Assembly: GCA_003260075.1 (NCBI GenBank)
Contig: QLIY01000004.1
Coordinates: forward strand, 62,001 to 126,000
Origin: Phallusia mammillata
Taxonomy: Eukaryota; Chordata; Ascidiacea; Phlebobranchia; Ascidiidae
Direction of reading: 5' to 3'
DNA length: 64,000 bases
The position numbers and the translations under genes were made by a program. The notes under the pieces were generated by a model. It saw only the letters and a list, made by a program, of their open reading frames with translations, was not told the DNA's origin and made no database searches. This document shows, one piece after another, positions 25,701 through 39,139 of the stretch. Every line of letters begins with the position of its first letter. Within the stretch, counting starts at the first letter, position 1.

Positions 25701-28700
25701 TTAAGGTAAAAGAAACTGACGAAAAATAAAGTTTTGGTGGTGAGTCGTTTTATGGTTGATTGTAAAAAGTTCTACACTGTTTAACGAGAACTTTTTTTAA
25801 TGTTTAATTTTAGAAGAAACCCCAAATTACCCCTAAAAGTGATTTTAGATGATAAAAAACTAGCCCAACTAATATCATGGTCATTTTTGACAAACTTTAT
25901 TGTTTTCACTGACGCTAATGGTGACAATTGTCGTTTTCCAATCAGTCATACCAGCGATTAAAAAGTTCGTGGCGTTTATGTATTAAATAGGTTATGAAAT
26001 TCGTCACAAAACGAATCTCATTTAATAAATCATCTATAATAATGATTCGTTTGCTGGCGTTCTTTTAATAGTTTAAAATACCTGTAGCAAAAGCCAGCGA
26101 TGACAAAAAATTAAATACATGCTTGTTGACTAAAAATATTTGACGCTAAGTTATAACCTTATACAAAACGCACTTATCGATAAAACAAATCTTATCAATG
26201 AAATAAAACAGCAATGTTGGCTACAAATCAGACAGGTGCCCATTTGGCCTAGTATAAACCTTGTTTACAGTCGGAATTGCATCAAACAGCAAAGGTGACA
26301 GAGGTGGCGCGTTGTCCCCACAAGACCAATGGGCACGCTTCAAGTAGCGCCGAGAACTTGACCTTTTCAGGACGCTCGGCAGTTGGGGATACGCAACTCT
26401 CGCCCGGTTTTTCAGCTTGACACAATGAACGCTTTTGTTGATGCGCCAGTACCAGTTAGCACCTGTGTCGCAAAATGCCGCGCAAATTGTGTACAACCGC
26501 CAAGGACACCTGCTAGTCTTTGGGCCAATCTAAGGGCTTATACTCATTGCCCTCTTTGACTAGCGAGAGTGTGGTCAAAAAGTGGCGCGTTGTTTAGTGT
26601 TGGCGTGACAGCTTAACGTAAACACATCCACATGGACCCCAGTTAGACCAACCCCCGCGTCTTTGGATTCCAGTTCACTGGGGGCATATCGAAGCATTGC
26701 TGGCCTTATTTCCGATGATTCGTCAAGTCGCATATGAAAAGATATATGGAGGCGGCGCGAATCTGTTGATGTGAAATCGACTACTTAAAAGCCCCAATCA
26801 TTTTCAAGTGCAGCTAAGCGTCAGTTCGTGGCTCTAAAGAGCAGCATCGTCGTCACGCCTTGGCAGCAAACGGAATTCTATCGGGCACAAACGGTGATTT
26901 GATAATACGATGACTTTGGTCATTTTAAACTACTGCGCAGTATATACAATACACCACATCGCATCGCATCTGACCAAAAAATGTTGAGACGACAACCGTT
27001 CAACCGTCTGTATCATTAGGTGATATAGCTACAGGAAAAACAGAAAAAAAATATTGGCGCCATTTTTTTACCAGTTTTGACACTCGTACTGCTTAAACGA
27101 GTTTCAAAACTTAAAACTCATCGAACTAAAACCGGAATGCTTAAATTCCGAAAATAGTCGTATACCGCATCGCATCGCTGCAATTAAACACATATATTTT
27201 GTCCAAGCAATAAGTGTGTGTATGTTTTCAAAAAGTGTTAAGTAATGGCTTCGCTTTGTCCCTTTGTGCAAAAGACACGGGACTGAAAAGACAAATATTG
27301 AAATTAAATTAAGTTTCATTGTGAAGCAGGGCGTAAAACGTTGGTCGATGAAACGTGCCCTAAAGTACTTTCCAAAAATTACCCAAGATAACTCAATTGA
27401 TATTTTGATGTGGAAATCTAGTATTTAGGTTTTAGTGTATAAATTTGTAAATCAGTTTTAAAAAACGCATGGGATAAAATTTATTGAATTCGGAATTTTT
27501 AAGTGCGACTCTTGGTACATACTTTTCATCCACAGACAATTTTAGTTCATACATAACTTACTTATTTTTAAAAAAAATTCAAAATAGTTTCGTGGACCCA
27601 AACAATACAGTATACCAAGTCCAATGTCTAACAATACCTCTAACAACCTAATGACAGTAAGACTTAACGGCAAATTAACCGCACCCATGGGTTGTTATAG
27701 GCGTCTGTCAACGAATTCATTGTATGTCAGATCTAGAACTCACAACGCCACTTTCAGACAGAATCGCAATCAAAAGCTGTTTATAAACGCTCCAATTCAA
27801 TACACGTGTTGGAGCGCGCCATTTTCAAAACAAGCCCGCCAGTGCTTTTGCGTGGAATTACCGCGAAATAACTGTTGGCGAGTTTGTTCATATTTTAACG
27901 GCCGCAACAAATGCTCACACATTATTGGGCCCACATTACCTTTATTATAACCACCAAAAAAATTTGGAAAGATTTTTAAGTCCCCCAAAAAGTTTTAATC
28001 ATAACTAGTCGGGGAACCTGTTTCATTCTAATTCCACATTCGCTTTAGCATTGGCCACCAATTTGTACCAAAAATAAATCCAAAATGTCAAAAAGAAAAG
28101 CAATAAATTTATCACCTTTTTTAAGAGCGGTATATTAATTTTCGTAAATAAAAGGAACAGAAGGAAAAAATTCTTAAACTCTGCCTTTGTTTAGGTGTAT
28201 TTGTTTAAACACCAAGAGACACTCCCGACTATACCAAGCGCGAAAAAAACGACTGTAGCTCGTGCGAGGTTTCCGCAATATGGGGCTGGGTAAAAATGGG
28301 GGTAGCTCACCCACTTGGACCCCCGCATTAAGCCACGGATTTGCGACACGGACGCTCCTCGCGCTTGCGACGCGAAGGCCATGCCCCGGACTTTCATCTT
28401 CACGCGGCATGGTGACAAGAAACGCACACAAACAAAAATAAATAGCGCGGCGGCCTTCGGCGGAACTGCGCTGCCTCAATTTTAGTGAATTCCTTGCCAT
28501 GGAAGAGCCATCTGTTTGTACTCGAGTTGCCATCGAGCGTTACCCTAATTAAACGTCGTCACGGTGCTATGGCGGCGCTTTGGCCACTGCTAACGCCACG
28601 CCAATTCAATTACTGCTTTTGAATTCGCCGTTGGGATCGTTTTAGGAGCGTTTGCAGATCACGAGCGATTTATGGTTTGCAGAAACGCGTGAAGCGAGCA

Positions 28701-31700
28701 ACTAAGATTAGATTATGATCCACCCAAATGCTTTTACCCCAAAGTTAAAATAGCTAGTCTTGTATACACAGTGTTGCCTAAAACAATCGCCGGCAAAGCG
28801 CTAAGCACAATTGAACATGTTTAACATGCAACAAAACAAATGTGTGGAATAGATTGTGCAGCATACTTTGAGTTTGTATACACAATTAAGACCCATTTTT
28901 ACTCATTGGTGTTTATATGTTTAACACGTAAAACATAAAATACGCGTGGCGCAAAATGGATCTCAACCGACCAATAATTTTTTGCCCGTCAAAAAACCAT
29001 GGAATAAGTGATGGAGCGACCAACGGTAGCGTATTAATTGACGATTGCTCCAACAACGGCGGCGTGGTTTGACCTTTTCATTTCGCGTAGGTGAACCAAG
29101 GGTTTGATCCCACGACTTCTAGCGCAGCCACGATTAACGGTACGTGACAAGCTCTTCGAGGCAGCATCGACTTCTCGACGCTCGCTTATTCGCGATCACA
29201 AAGCGTGGCGGGGTAAAAATCTGCGATGACTGAAAGCGTTAACGCCACTCGTCCTAAAAGTAACTGCGTTGATTGCGATGATATCTTATTACCGGGCTGC
29301 GCGTGGGGTCCCAAGTCGGAACAGGAGAACGTTGTAGTCGCTCAAATCCTGCGTAAACATTTGTTTTTGGCAAGTCGCTGTCAGCGGCGTTGGAACAATG
29401 TCACGGACCGCGACATCGCGACCATCCGTTTATATATATATGTCAACGACAACCTTAAAACGTTGCACGCTGAGAGACGCATTTGCCAAGCGTATTTCGT
29501 TTTAAAATCTGAGCACAGTGCAAAATACTGTTGACGTCATGTGGTAAACTCAGCACAGATAAAGTTTATTTATTCATAGCAATTTGAGGTCGAATTTTGT
29601 TGAGGTGATGTAAAAAGTAGAGATGTAGTTAATTTATATTTGCAATTTTGTGCTTCAAATCAGTGCCAAAATGTGAGGAACGTTTTCAGATTTGAAAAAA
29701 TCGCTTTATCAATACATTAAATCACGTTAGCGAACACTTTTTCTGATGAAGAAGAAATTCGTATTTTGCGCAATGTGCTGTTGGTCGCTCATAGCAAAAT
29801 GGCAACATTTTTACGTCGGCAGAAGAACCCCGCGCAGCGCCTTGCCTAGGCGTCGGTGTTAAATCATAAGCCAGATCAGGCAAAATTCGACGGGGCAATT
29901 CCGCTAATTCGTCAACTATTCACTATTTCCCCATTTAAGATTGACAAGCAAAAAGTGGCGTTTATCTCGCCAGGACGGGCGCGGTAGATTCTCGGCGCAT
30001 ATTCGCACGGTCTTGGTGACCGCGAAACTATGGTTCCCGAGTCGTGCACCAATTAAAGCCTCGACATATGGCCGCATCGAGGCACAGTCTTTCGCTCATT
30101 AGATAACATGAAGTGAAAAAGTATAAGCGCCTCGACCGCCAGTTGAACCTTCCACTGCGACCAAACCTCCTTTTTGGAGGAAGAGTTGCACATACACCAG
30201 CAACAAAATGTGTTTACGTGTTATTTCTGTCCGACATTTAGGTACTTTTGTACTTAGATCAGATGTATTGCCGAAATAATAACAAATCGACCGTGCTATA
30301 TCGAAGGCAGTAACGCATTCGGGTTAACTGGCAATGCCGCATCTATAACTTAACCGAAATCAATAAAACGCTTGCCTTGGACAGCTTTACAAAATACAAG
30401 TGAGTCCAGAAAAAATGGTAGTCGCGTGATTATGATTGACAGAAAATTTGAGACCGGTATGGAATCAACACAGTTGAAGCTCCCTCGACTACCTGGGTGA
30501 GTCTGATGTACATTAAAAACTCGAGTCATATTCGCGAATGTCAGCTTCGGCCGTTGAAAAACCGCAATCGATTCGGTGCCAAAAAACCCATTGCCGAAAC
30601 TTAATGCGTATCCGGTCCTGGAAAAAACGTTTCCGCGAGCTAGAACGAATAGAACGCATTTTTCAAACCGGTTTGAAATTTCGGAAGTATAAGTCAAAGC
30701 ATAAACGTTCTGTCGTGTGGCGTCATTCGGCGCATACGCGTGCCTAGTAATCCTTAGCCTGCAAACTATCGACTAATCGGATTTTAAACCCCGGAGTTGG
30801 GTCGCCACACACCCACACAGAGTTTATTTGTTTAGCCGTTTGAATGGGGCGATTGGAAGAGCAGCGTTTCCATTTGCGAACCGGGGGTCGGCCACTCGTG
30901 TGTATTCCTTTGCCAAGTTAGTAATCATGCGCTCGAACGCCACCCCTGTTCTCGAAGTGCCTTGTCGAGTTAACACACACACAAACGCGGATTCTAGCGT
31001 GAACGACAGCGCGACCAGGCACCGACAATCCCCGTTGCCGTACTCCGTGACCCGGGACCCTTTAATTCGGTCCCAGAAGCGGGCAACTTTAAAAGCAACG
31101 CCACAATATTTCGCGCTTGAATCGTACACAAAAACGTCGCGAGTCGGTACGTTGTTTCTGATGGACGACGGTGAGCAGGGAGATGAATTAATCGCAGTGA
31201 GGACGGTGGTGTCTTTGAAAGGCACGCGATGCTGGGTGGGCAGCCCTGATATTTTTGCAGTGGTCATGTGGCTGATAGTAATAACCAAGTGCAGTTGATA
31301 TGATATTTGCAAAGTGTTGTGGTAGCTGGACAGATGTTAGGCTTTGTTGGTATGTCTTGTATTTAGTGACTACCTGTAGTTTAAATTATACCATAGCTAA
31401 AGAAAGTATTTGGTTTTTGCAGGCTAATGAATGTTGTAATATTGATGTTTATTGCTATTCTATTCTGTTGTCAATGAATATTATAAAAAATGAAAATTAT
31501 CATATCCTATAAATAATACGTAACTACCATGTCCAACAACACATTAAACTACATAAAATGCTTAACTTGAGCAAAAAGTAATAATCGTTACAATAAAACT
31601 TTAAAATAAGTTAAAAGTATATACCATACAACAACTAAGAAGAGTGGTTCATATGCTTATGTAAAAATCGTTGATGAGTTGTGCATGTAAAAAACAAAAC

Positions 31701-32034
31701 AACATGCAGGAGCTATCAAAAGAATCACATGTATGCAAGTGTAAATATATATGACAGAATATATCTATGACCCATTTTGCTGCTATATACAGTGAAACTT
31801 AACAGTTGTTATTATTTGCTACAACTTCCCTTATTATAATACACAGTTTTTTAACACAATGTACCAGCAATCGACTAACTAAAGAAAAAATGTATTATCT
31901 TTAGTTGCTGAACAATAGATGTTTGTAAAAACTTACAACCTTTTGCAAGTAACATACTATATTGATTTCAGACAATCCGTTACCATACATGACTCATAAT
32001 CTATTGTTATAATCTGTATATTGTTAACATTGCA

Positions 32035-33381
32035 ATGGAATATGAACATCGACCTCCGATTCCAGGCCCAACAGATCCCTATCGACAAGCCTATAGTAAA
32101 CTGCCTTACGATGAACGCAGTGCTTATGGTTCTGAGTATTTCGGCCATATTGGACAACACTACCACGCTATTGCAGAAAATCATAGCGTACCTGTTCACA
32201 ACAGTCTTCCTTCAACCCTCAACCAAAGCCGAAACCGATCACCAAGCTACAACCATCAGTTTCAAATGATTGAAAGTCACAGCTATGAAAGTTATCCACA
32301 TGTTGAAAGCAGAAATTACAACCCATCAACAGGCAGCTCTGCCTCAGAAATAGGTGAACACCATGGAACTTATCAGTGCCAACCTGCAGTGACTGCGCGC
32401 CAATCCAACTCGCGCCTATCAGCTGATTCCTGCGAATCGCCACATATTGCCACAAGCAACCACAACAACAACATAGAAATCAACAGTTGTCGCACAGTTT
32501 CGGTTGATAATTCACCAACTTCGGGGTATCAACAACCGGTTGGTCATTTAGGCACAATGTCACAGCGACAAGATGGTAATGATAATCCTTATATTATACG
32601 TAATGGCTACCATTCATCACCACCAAACCAAGCAAACCATACACATCAATTTGTCGGCATTGGTACTGTCAATGGAAAAGAATACGAAAATGTACAGACA
32701 AATGAACCAACGTTAACAGAAGACAGACAAAGTGCATTTAGTCATCCTTGTAAAGAACAAAGTAAGCCTTTGGCACTGGACGTTAAACCCAAACGCCCAT
32801 TGGGACCGAATGAAGCCAGTAGCAAGGTAAATGGAAAAGTACCCATAGCCAAAAAATCTAAAGATCCAAAAACTGGAAAAACTGCTCCAACATTCAAGTC
32901 GGTTAAGCTCAATGAATCTACAGATTCATGTCCTAAAGGAAAACTTGTGTCTGAGGTAAACAAACAGACTGTAAACGCAAACAGTAATAATAACAGTAGC
33001 ATAGTTTCAAAGCCGTGCAATAATACCACAATAAAGATTGCGGACAAGGAAGACAAAAATCGTACCCAGAAACCTCCTTACAGCTATGTTGCATTGATCG
33101 CGATGGCCATTCGGGATTCGCAAGACAAAAAGCTTACCTTGTCTGGAATTTATCAGTATATCGTTGAGAAGTTTCCGTTTTACGAGAAGAATCGGAAGGG
33201 CTGGCAAAACAGCATTAGGCACAATCTCAGTCTAAACGAGTGTTTCATTAAGGTTCCACGCGAGGGAGGCGGAGAGCGTAAGGGAAATTTTTGGATGCTT
33301 GACCCAAGTTGCGAAGACATGTTCGAAAATGGCAACTACAGACGGCGTCGGCGTATGAAAAGGCCGTACCGACCGACGCCA

Positions 33382-33473
<92 letters not shown>

Positions 33474-33921
33474 CGACCCTTCGCGCGCAATGCTGGGATT
33501 AGTTGATAGTGTGTATAATTCTTATCCTGGGTTCGGTGTTCATCACCACGCAAAATATCATCTTGGTCCATACAGTGCGTACAATGCAAATTGGCATACT
33601 GGCTCTGCTCATGGATCAACAGCTGTTGGAAGTTACACATCCTGCCAGAGTCCTGGCACTTTGGAAGCGCACAGGGCTCACCATCAAGGCTACTATACTG
33701 CAACCCCGGGAATGATCAGCACCGGTTACGGCAGCGCGATTAACGGAGCTCAGTCTGCACATCAGATCGGGCTAAATTCAAGACATTCGGCCGGACTTGG
33801 GTATCACTATTCCTCGCATGGGGGTTATGATTCGTCTGGAGTCGCGCAATGCGCTGTGCCTTGTTCCACAGCCGGGGGGCACATGGGATTTCACGGGGCT
33901 GCCATGCACCCGACGTATTAA
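32035..33921 (+). CDS. FOXL2: Forkhead transcription factor FoxL2, single exon
   Basis: DNA-binding transcription factor; vertebrate FoxL2 acts in ovary and pharyngeal-arch development. The frame is one exon of 628 codons, and vertebrate FOXL2 is also intronless. The forkhead domain spans about residues 346-440: [17 protein letters not shown], helix 3 [16 protein letters not shown], and the wing [15 protein letters not shown]. It is followed by [25 protein letters not shown] basic residues diagnostic of FoxL2. The N-terminal 340 residues are low-complexity (Ser, Asn, His). Directly after the basic stretch a 91-base pure G tract codes about 30 glycines. The frame then resumes with a His/Tyr/Gly/Ser-rich tail to TAA. 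The start is the first ATG, in context acattgcaATGG. The glycine tract is the doubtful part of the model. Confidence 0.93.
33382..33472 (+). repeat. Pure 91-base G homopolymer inside FoxL2
   Basis: G at every position from 33382 to 33472, flanked by CGCCA and TCGAC. It codes for about 30 glycines, all by GGG, and happens to keep the frame open to the natural C terminus. Confidence 0.95.
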
Positions 33922-34572
33922 TTTTCATTCTTTTGTATTTTTTAATATTTGTACTTGATATTATTTGACGACCTTTTTACACAAAAGTGCGCCAGAGTAT
34001 TTGTACCTTTTTGTAAAGGAGCACGGATTTTTACATGGGTGTTCGTATTTGTGGAACGCCTTTAGATATGATTATACTAATTAGTTTTTCGTGGTGACAC
34101 ACTTTGTATTCCTGAACGCTGGCTCTTTGCCATCATTCTTTTCACCGGCCTGTAATTTGCTACAGGTCAAGAGGGTAAAATTACGAAAAAAACGCTATTC
34201 CGAATTTTTTTTGTCTTGCCAGAACCACACACAAGCCTCTTTTAATTCAGCAGTGTTTTCCCAGTAGGGATCTGCTGTTCAAACAAACTTCAAGCCTTTG
34301 GCATCTACACCGTCCAACGTCGCCAAACTGGCAAGGCTATTTCCACGTTTACTCTTATCTTTGTATGCCCCCTTGGCCTTATTTCCGGGCTTTGCTTCAC
34401 TCTTAGGCGATCCAACATTGACATTGGCATTGACCCGGCCTTCTGTTTTCTGCTTGTCCAAGTAAGACAGCTAAGCCGTTGTTGTTTTTCTTAATTCGGC
34501 AAAACAAGCGCGCTTTTAACAGAACTCCATCACCAGCACAGACATTTTGCAACTGTGTTCTTTTTTATTGTC

Positions 34573-34578
34573 AATAAA
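34573..34578 (+). promoter_or_regulatory. Likely poly(A) signal for FoxL2
   Basis: AATAAA about 650 bases after the FoxL2 stop, giving a 3' UTR of usual size. This makes the minus-strand open frame at 34279-34461 an antisense shadow in the UTR. Confidence 0.5.
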
Positions 34579-34599
34579 GCACTTGCTACAAATGTAGCT

Positions 34600-37540
34600 G
34601 TTGTCATGGCCCAGATCCAATGGTCGCTTTATCGCTCTCTTCACTGGTACTTCAAACGTTCAAGGTCATATTTGTCCTGATGCTCAAGGGCAAAACCTAT
34701 GAGCCCTGTACCGGGCCGCAGGGAATGGACCTTTTGACCGTGCCTATAACCCGTATAAATAATGTTCCCGCCGCTAAAAGTTCCATTCGTTCACATGTGT
34801 CCAAAATACGTCTGCTGCTGTTGTATTTCTTCTTCTTTTCATAGTAGCTATTGTTACGTCTTGTTCCTTAATCATACCCGGTTTTAAGGTGAATTTATGT
34901 TCAAACGGTTAGACATTAGATTTGAAAGACACTGTATTCTTTCTTCTTTGTTATCGCTTCCCCGCAATAAGTATTTTAGATCACTAACCGATCGGCTGCT
35001 AACGAGGTCTAATAAAAGGATTTTGTTTTAGCACAACATGAAATGTCATTTTTTCTTTGCCAAACGTTTCTGTTTAAGTTCTCGTTGTCTTTTATGATGT
35101 TTTGTTTTGTCGCTTTTAGTCGGTCAAGTGCTGAGGCAGGACCCACACGTCTGTCGATAAATAAATGATGTTTACAGAAAATTTTGTCCACAAAAATAGA
35201 GAAGGAAATGTTTTCAATAAATTCTCAAACATGTTTGCATGATTTAAATTAGCCTACCGTACCCGCTGAATATCAAGTAGTACATTTTTCAAGAAGTTAT
35301 GCTTCATAACAAAGACAATTGGATTGACTGGAAACGTTGTATAACTATAGGCATAAAAGGGAAATTGAATTTTGATTTTGTCAAACAACTCTTACTAGAT
35401 GAGCTTTATCCGTTTTTAATGAGCTTTGCCCTCTAGTCCATTATCCCTGCAAGGTCACCTAATTTCGGGTGCAAACCGGAACCTCTTGAGCAAGCAAAAG
35501 GTCGTGTTTAAAAAACACTGACCGCAAATTGGAGTTTGGCAAAAATGACTCATTTGCTGCGAAAATGACAACATCCACTCACACGATGGTTGAAACACAA
35601 GTGCCGGCAAAATTTGTCACTCATTTTGCTCAGGAACGGTCGATTGTGCAGATTAATGGATGTAGGAAGCATATTTAGCGGTCATGACAAAAACTAACCC
35701 TGTATAAGTTTTGTGAGCTTAGTCTTTGGGTTTCTAACCAGGCTAGCGTATAAACCTTTAATAATACGAGACCTTTTCCTATGAGGGTGCGACGATGCTA
35801 AACATTAGGTTTAGAAACAATACATTTCGGGAATAATAAAAATGGAGGCAAAACAATTGATGGAGACATGAAATCGGTTAAAATAGTGACTTATGCGTTT
35901 GATAACAGACCATCATCTTTAATTAAAAAACAACAACAATGGTTAGGTCCATGATTGGCGCATAGCGTAACTCTTATTACCCAACTCCCATATTCGTACA
36001 AGAAGACTGACGTTTACGGATTTCGGTGTGGATTTTTGTGGGCAACTTAAGAGTCTCAGGGCTGCGCGCCCGTAGGTGTCAAACCGCGGGGTAGCTAGCG
36101 GTCAAGTGGCATTCTGTTGGCAAACACTGCAATCTGGTGTCACCCTACAGTCGCTGTAAAGTACAGAGAATTCTAGGCGGCCAGATCGCGCGTGTGGCCT
36201 TGTTAGTTGCGTCCCTGCGACAGGAAACGGAATGAAAGTAACGTGAAACCGACCCCTTGCATTGCGGAACGTCTATTAGCTGCGGTTTTGAAAAGCTAGG
36301 TTTTTGGGAATCCAACTCTGCATTGTGGGCAAGTTATGCTATAAATAACACCTTGGTTAAGCGTTAAACGGTATAGTTTCAGATAATTTAGTAATAAATA
36401 TACATTAGCATAAATTAAATAAGACAGAGTAAAATGCCTTGTGTGGACATATTTATGTTTCAGATTATCTGTGAAATTTCGCTGGCGTTTCGAAAGGGAA
36501 CTTTTTTTAAAACGCACCCAAACTCCTAAGAAGCAAAGAATAAAATTAGCAGACGGAAAGCTGTTTTTATGTGCTTAATCAATAAACCAGTTATACCTCA
36601 GAAAAACTAACATTTACCATAGTATGCCCTTGAAATGTTACTACCCAAAGTCATAGGACTTCAACAGGAGTCTACGCGACTACAGACTCACTACGCTTCC
36701 AATCAAACAAACAATTGTAGCGGTGTGGTTTAACCATTGCCAGGCATCCAATTACGCTGGTGTGGTCAAAACTGACGCTAAGGAGTAGATTCGATTCCCG
36801 AGAAGTCTGACATCGGCGCTTGTGTTTGCATGGCAACAACGGGTCACGACTCCCAAGGTCACCTGACACCGGGTTTAAGCGTTTAGAACACGGTTTATGC
36901 GATTACGGCGCGGCACCGAGCATATGACGTCAGCGGTTGCGCTGTTTACGCGAAATAAAGAAATTGTGTAAGGGTAATAATTTTTGGGCTTTTGAAGAAA
37001 TTTTGATGTGAACGTTTTGCTTAACATTTGTTGTATACATTGACACGTAAACATGAATTCAAGTGTATTGTATGATCTGGCTTTTTGGATTTTCCCAAGA
37101 AGAACAGAAAATCGACGTTTGTGTGTAACATAATTTATTAGCATACTTCTAACATATCAAAGATAGATCAAACATTGTTCAAATAAAAAATCAATTTAAC
37201 AAATAAAAGGATGGGTTTATATTTTTTCTGATATGTTACATTACCATTAAATTACCATTTTTGTTTAAACACTTCAATCTTTCGAAACCCCACCTGCTGC
37301 TGTGAATAGGGACAAGCCTTAAAAACGTTGTTTGTTGATATTGCGGTCACTGCGTATGACCAATGGTCAAATGTCCACAGACTTGGTTGACCGGAAATTT
37401 GCGTCTCGTAAAACAGATTGTGTTGTGGATATCAGAAATGAAGTTGTATGTGTTTTTTGTATTTGAGGCAGTTGCACTTAAAACTATTGCAAGATTCCTT
37501 ACAACTGTAATTATAAAAAATTATCAAAGTGATAAAATAT
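34600..37540. other. Spacer between FoxL2 and the Hand-family gene
   Basis: About 3 kb between the convergent FoxL2 and bHLH genes. Nothing firm was found. A minus frame at 35009-35191 includes RVGPASALDRLKATKQ after a possible acceptor but has no convincing donor or partner exon. Confidence 0.4.
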
Positions 37541-37544
37541 GGAC

Positions 37545-37550
37545 TTTATT
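37545..37550 (-). promoter_or_regulatory. Likely poly(A) signal for the Hand-family gene
   Basis: AATAAA on the minus strand, about 210 bases beyond the stop codon at 37761-37763. Confidence 0.5.
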
Positions 37551-37760
37551 TGCTCAAATAGCCTAGGTAAAAACTATATTGTAGATGTTACTTGTTTTTG
37601 CTAATTTGATTTTGGGATTTTGTATTTGATTGAAATTTACTATTTTTGTCAGTATTTTTAGAGAATAAAAACAAACATCGTTGAGGTAAATATATATTTC
37701 CGAAGCAGTGCGACGCAGATAAACCACAGTATAACAAAACAACAACAAGAAAAACACTGC

Positions 37761-39139
37761 CTAATCAGTTTCCCAACTTGAAAACGACGCTGGTGAAAAC
37801 GAAGTTTCATTGGCCATGTGCGTAGCGACCTCTGGCGGATTTAACTCATTACTGCAACCTGGTGTTGGGTGGAAAATAAAGCCCTGAGACTGGGCCATGT
37901 AAGGTGCTGGTTGCGATGAAATTTGTGGAAGATAAGTGGACGAGCAGGGGTATGTGAAATTATCATATACAGCAGGGTGTTGTGGATAGGGGTGTCTTTG
38001 TTTTTCTTGGCATTTCGATTTTGATGAATTGGTATGGCGTGTAATTTCCTCTTGAATACGGGTCTACAAAAACATATGAATAAATTGGTTTATAGATGTT
38101 ATATTAGTGCTTTGTTTTTATAATGCATAGGATTATTAATTTGTACTTACCCAGTCTATTTTTCTGCGCTTAATTGTAACGATATCGGGATCAACCTTAA
38201 ATTCGTCTGCAGAACGCTTTCTTGACTCACTTTCGCCGTCTTGTTGTGGGCTAAGCGAGGACATACTGTCATTGACTTCAGCTAAGGCATTGCATGAATC
38301 CTGAAATTTAAGGAACAATTTTGCAATAACACCGAACAGTTTTTCAATCTAACAATTAGCTGTAGTATTACATGTGTACAAAGTACCAAAATGACGAAGA
38401 TATTTGCTATTTTATTTACCTGCGTGTCGTTTGCCTCTTCCAGTACTTGATTTAAATGTCTGATATAGTCAGCTGCCAGGCGAAGGACTTTAATCTTCGA
38501 TACTTTTGTGTCCGCTGGAAGATTTGGAATCTTTCCTCTGAGATCTTCAAACGCTTTGTTGATGTTCAAATTGCGTTCGCGCTTGCGCAAATTGGTCCTG
38601 ATTCGGCTTTGACAATTAGAACCGGAGGCTGGAAACTGGTTTGCAGACATCGCAAAGTGTTCAAGCATTGAAAAACCTTCACAATCTTCAGTGCCTGGCC
38701 CATATGAACCATTGCTATATCCCTCAGGTTGGTAATGACCGGGCAAGCCCATATTCCCAGATACAGGTTTCTCTTGGATATAGGCTTCAGTGTCGCTGTA
38801 AGAGTAGAGGCTCCTGAAGTCGTTAAAAGTAGCGTAGCCTGCGCTTAAAGACGTGGAAGTTGCCAATCCTGCGTTGCCCGTTGTCGGAGGCTTGCATACG
38901 ATAGGTTCAGAAGAATTGTTACCAGCGCATATGCCGTATGGGAGGTCTTTATAAACTGCTTGACTTTGTTGTGGGTCTGATGCATGCGTGTTGGAGTAAC
39001 CAACGGCATTATCCATCCAGTTTTGAGTGTTGCCTTCGCAAGTCATAGGCGGATTTTCTACTGCGTTTAATACCGTAGGTGTCATACTGATACAATTATT
39101 ATTGAGAATTTTTTTCTGCAGGATACTAAACAAAAACAT
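37761..39139 (-). CDS. Hand-r: Hand-family bHLH transcription factor (Hand-related), three exons
   Basis: Minus-strand exons 38420-39139, 38151-38300 and 37761-38063, with AG/GT borders and phase 0 at the first junction. The bHLH domain is at about residues 179-233 and is complete within exon 1. It has RKRERNLNINKAFEDLRG in the basic region and helix 1, loop NLPADTKVSKIK, and helix 2 VLRLAADYIRHLNQVLEE. The PADTK.SKIK loop is the mark of Hand proteins. Exon 2 ends with a basic KRRKIDW stretch; exon 3 is Pro/Tyr/Ser-rich. The C-terminal TGWPQHVW motif of vertebrate HAND is absent, which fits the divergent ascidian Hand-related type better than Hand proper. Known Hand genes act in cardiac and mesodermal development. 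The start may be the ATG at 39139 (390 residues) or at 39085 (372); the intervening segment contains a possible splice acceptor. Confidence 0.8.

Larger units (their letters stand above)
16260..31980. other. Gene-poor tract of about 15.7 kb upstream of FoxL2
   Basis: No gene could be supported on either strand. CpG-rich blocks near 17.2-17.9, 18.7-19.3, 23.2-24.0, 26.2-26.9, 28.2-28.6, 29.0-30.1 and 30.3-31.3 kb alternate with AT-rich DNA. The open frames inside them have no recognisable domains. Two MITEs (19.8 and 22.4 kb) and an 11-G run lie within. The position next to FoxL2 suggests regulatory DNA, but this is inference. Confidence 0.45.

Noticed and set aside
33248..33703. Minus-strand frame of 151 codons with a long proline run
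   Set aside because: It is the antisense of the FoxL2 coding region and its G tract.
34279..34461. Minus-strand open frame with a protein-like composition (Lys, Asn, Gly, Ser)
   Set aside because: It lies within the probable FoxL2 3' UTR, and no partner exon with fitting splice sites was found.
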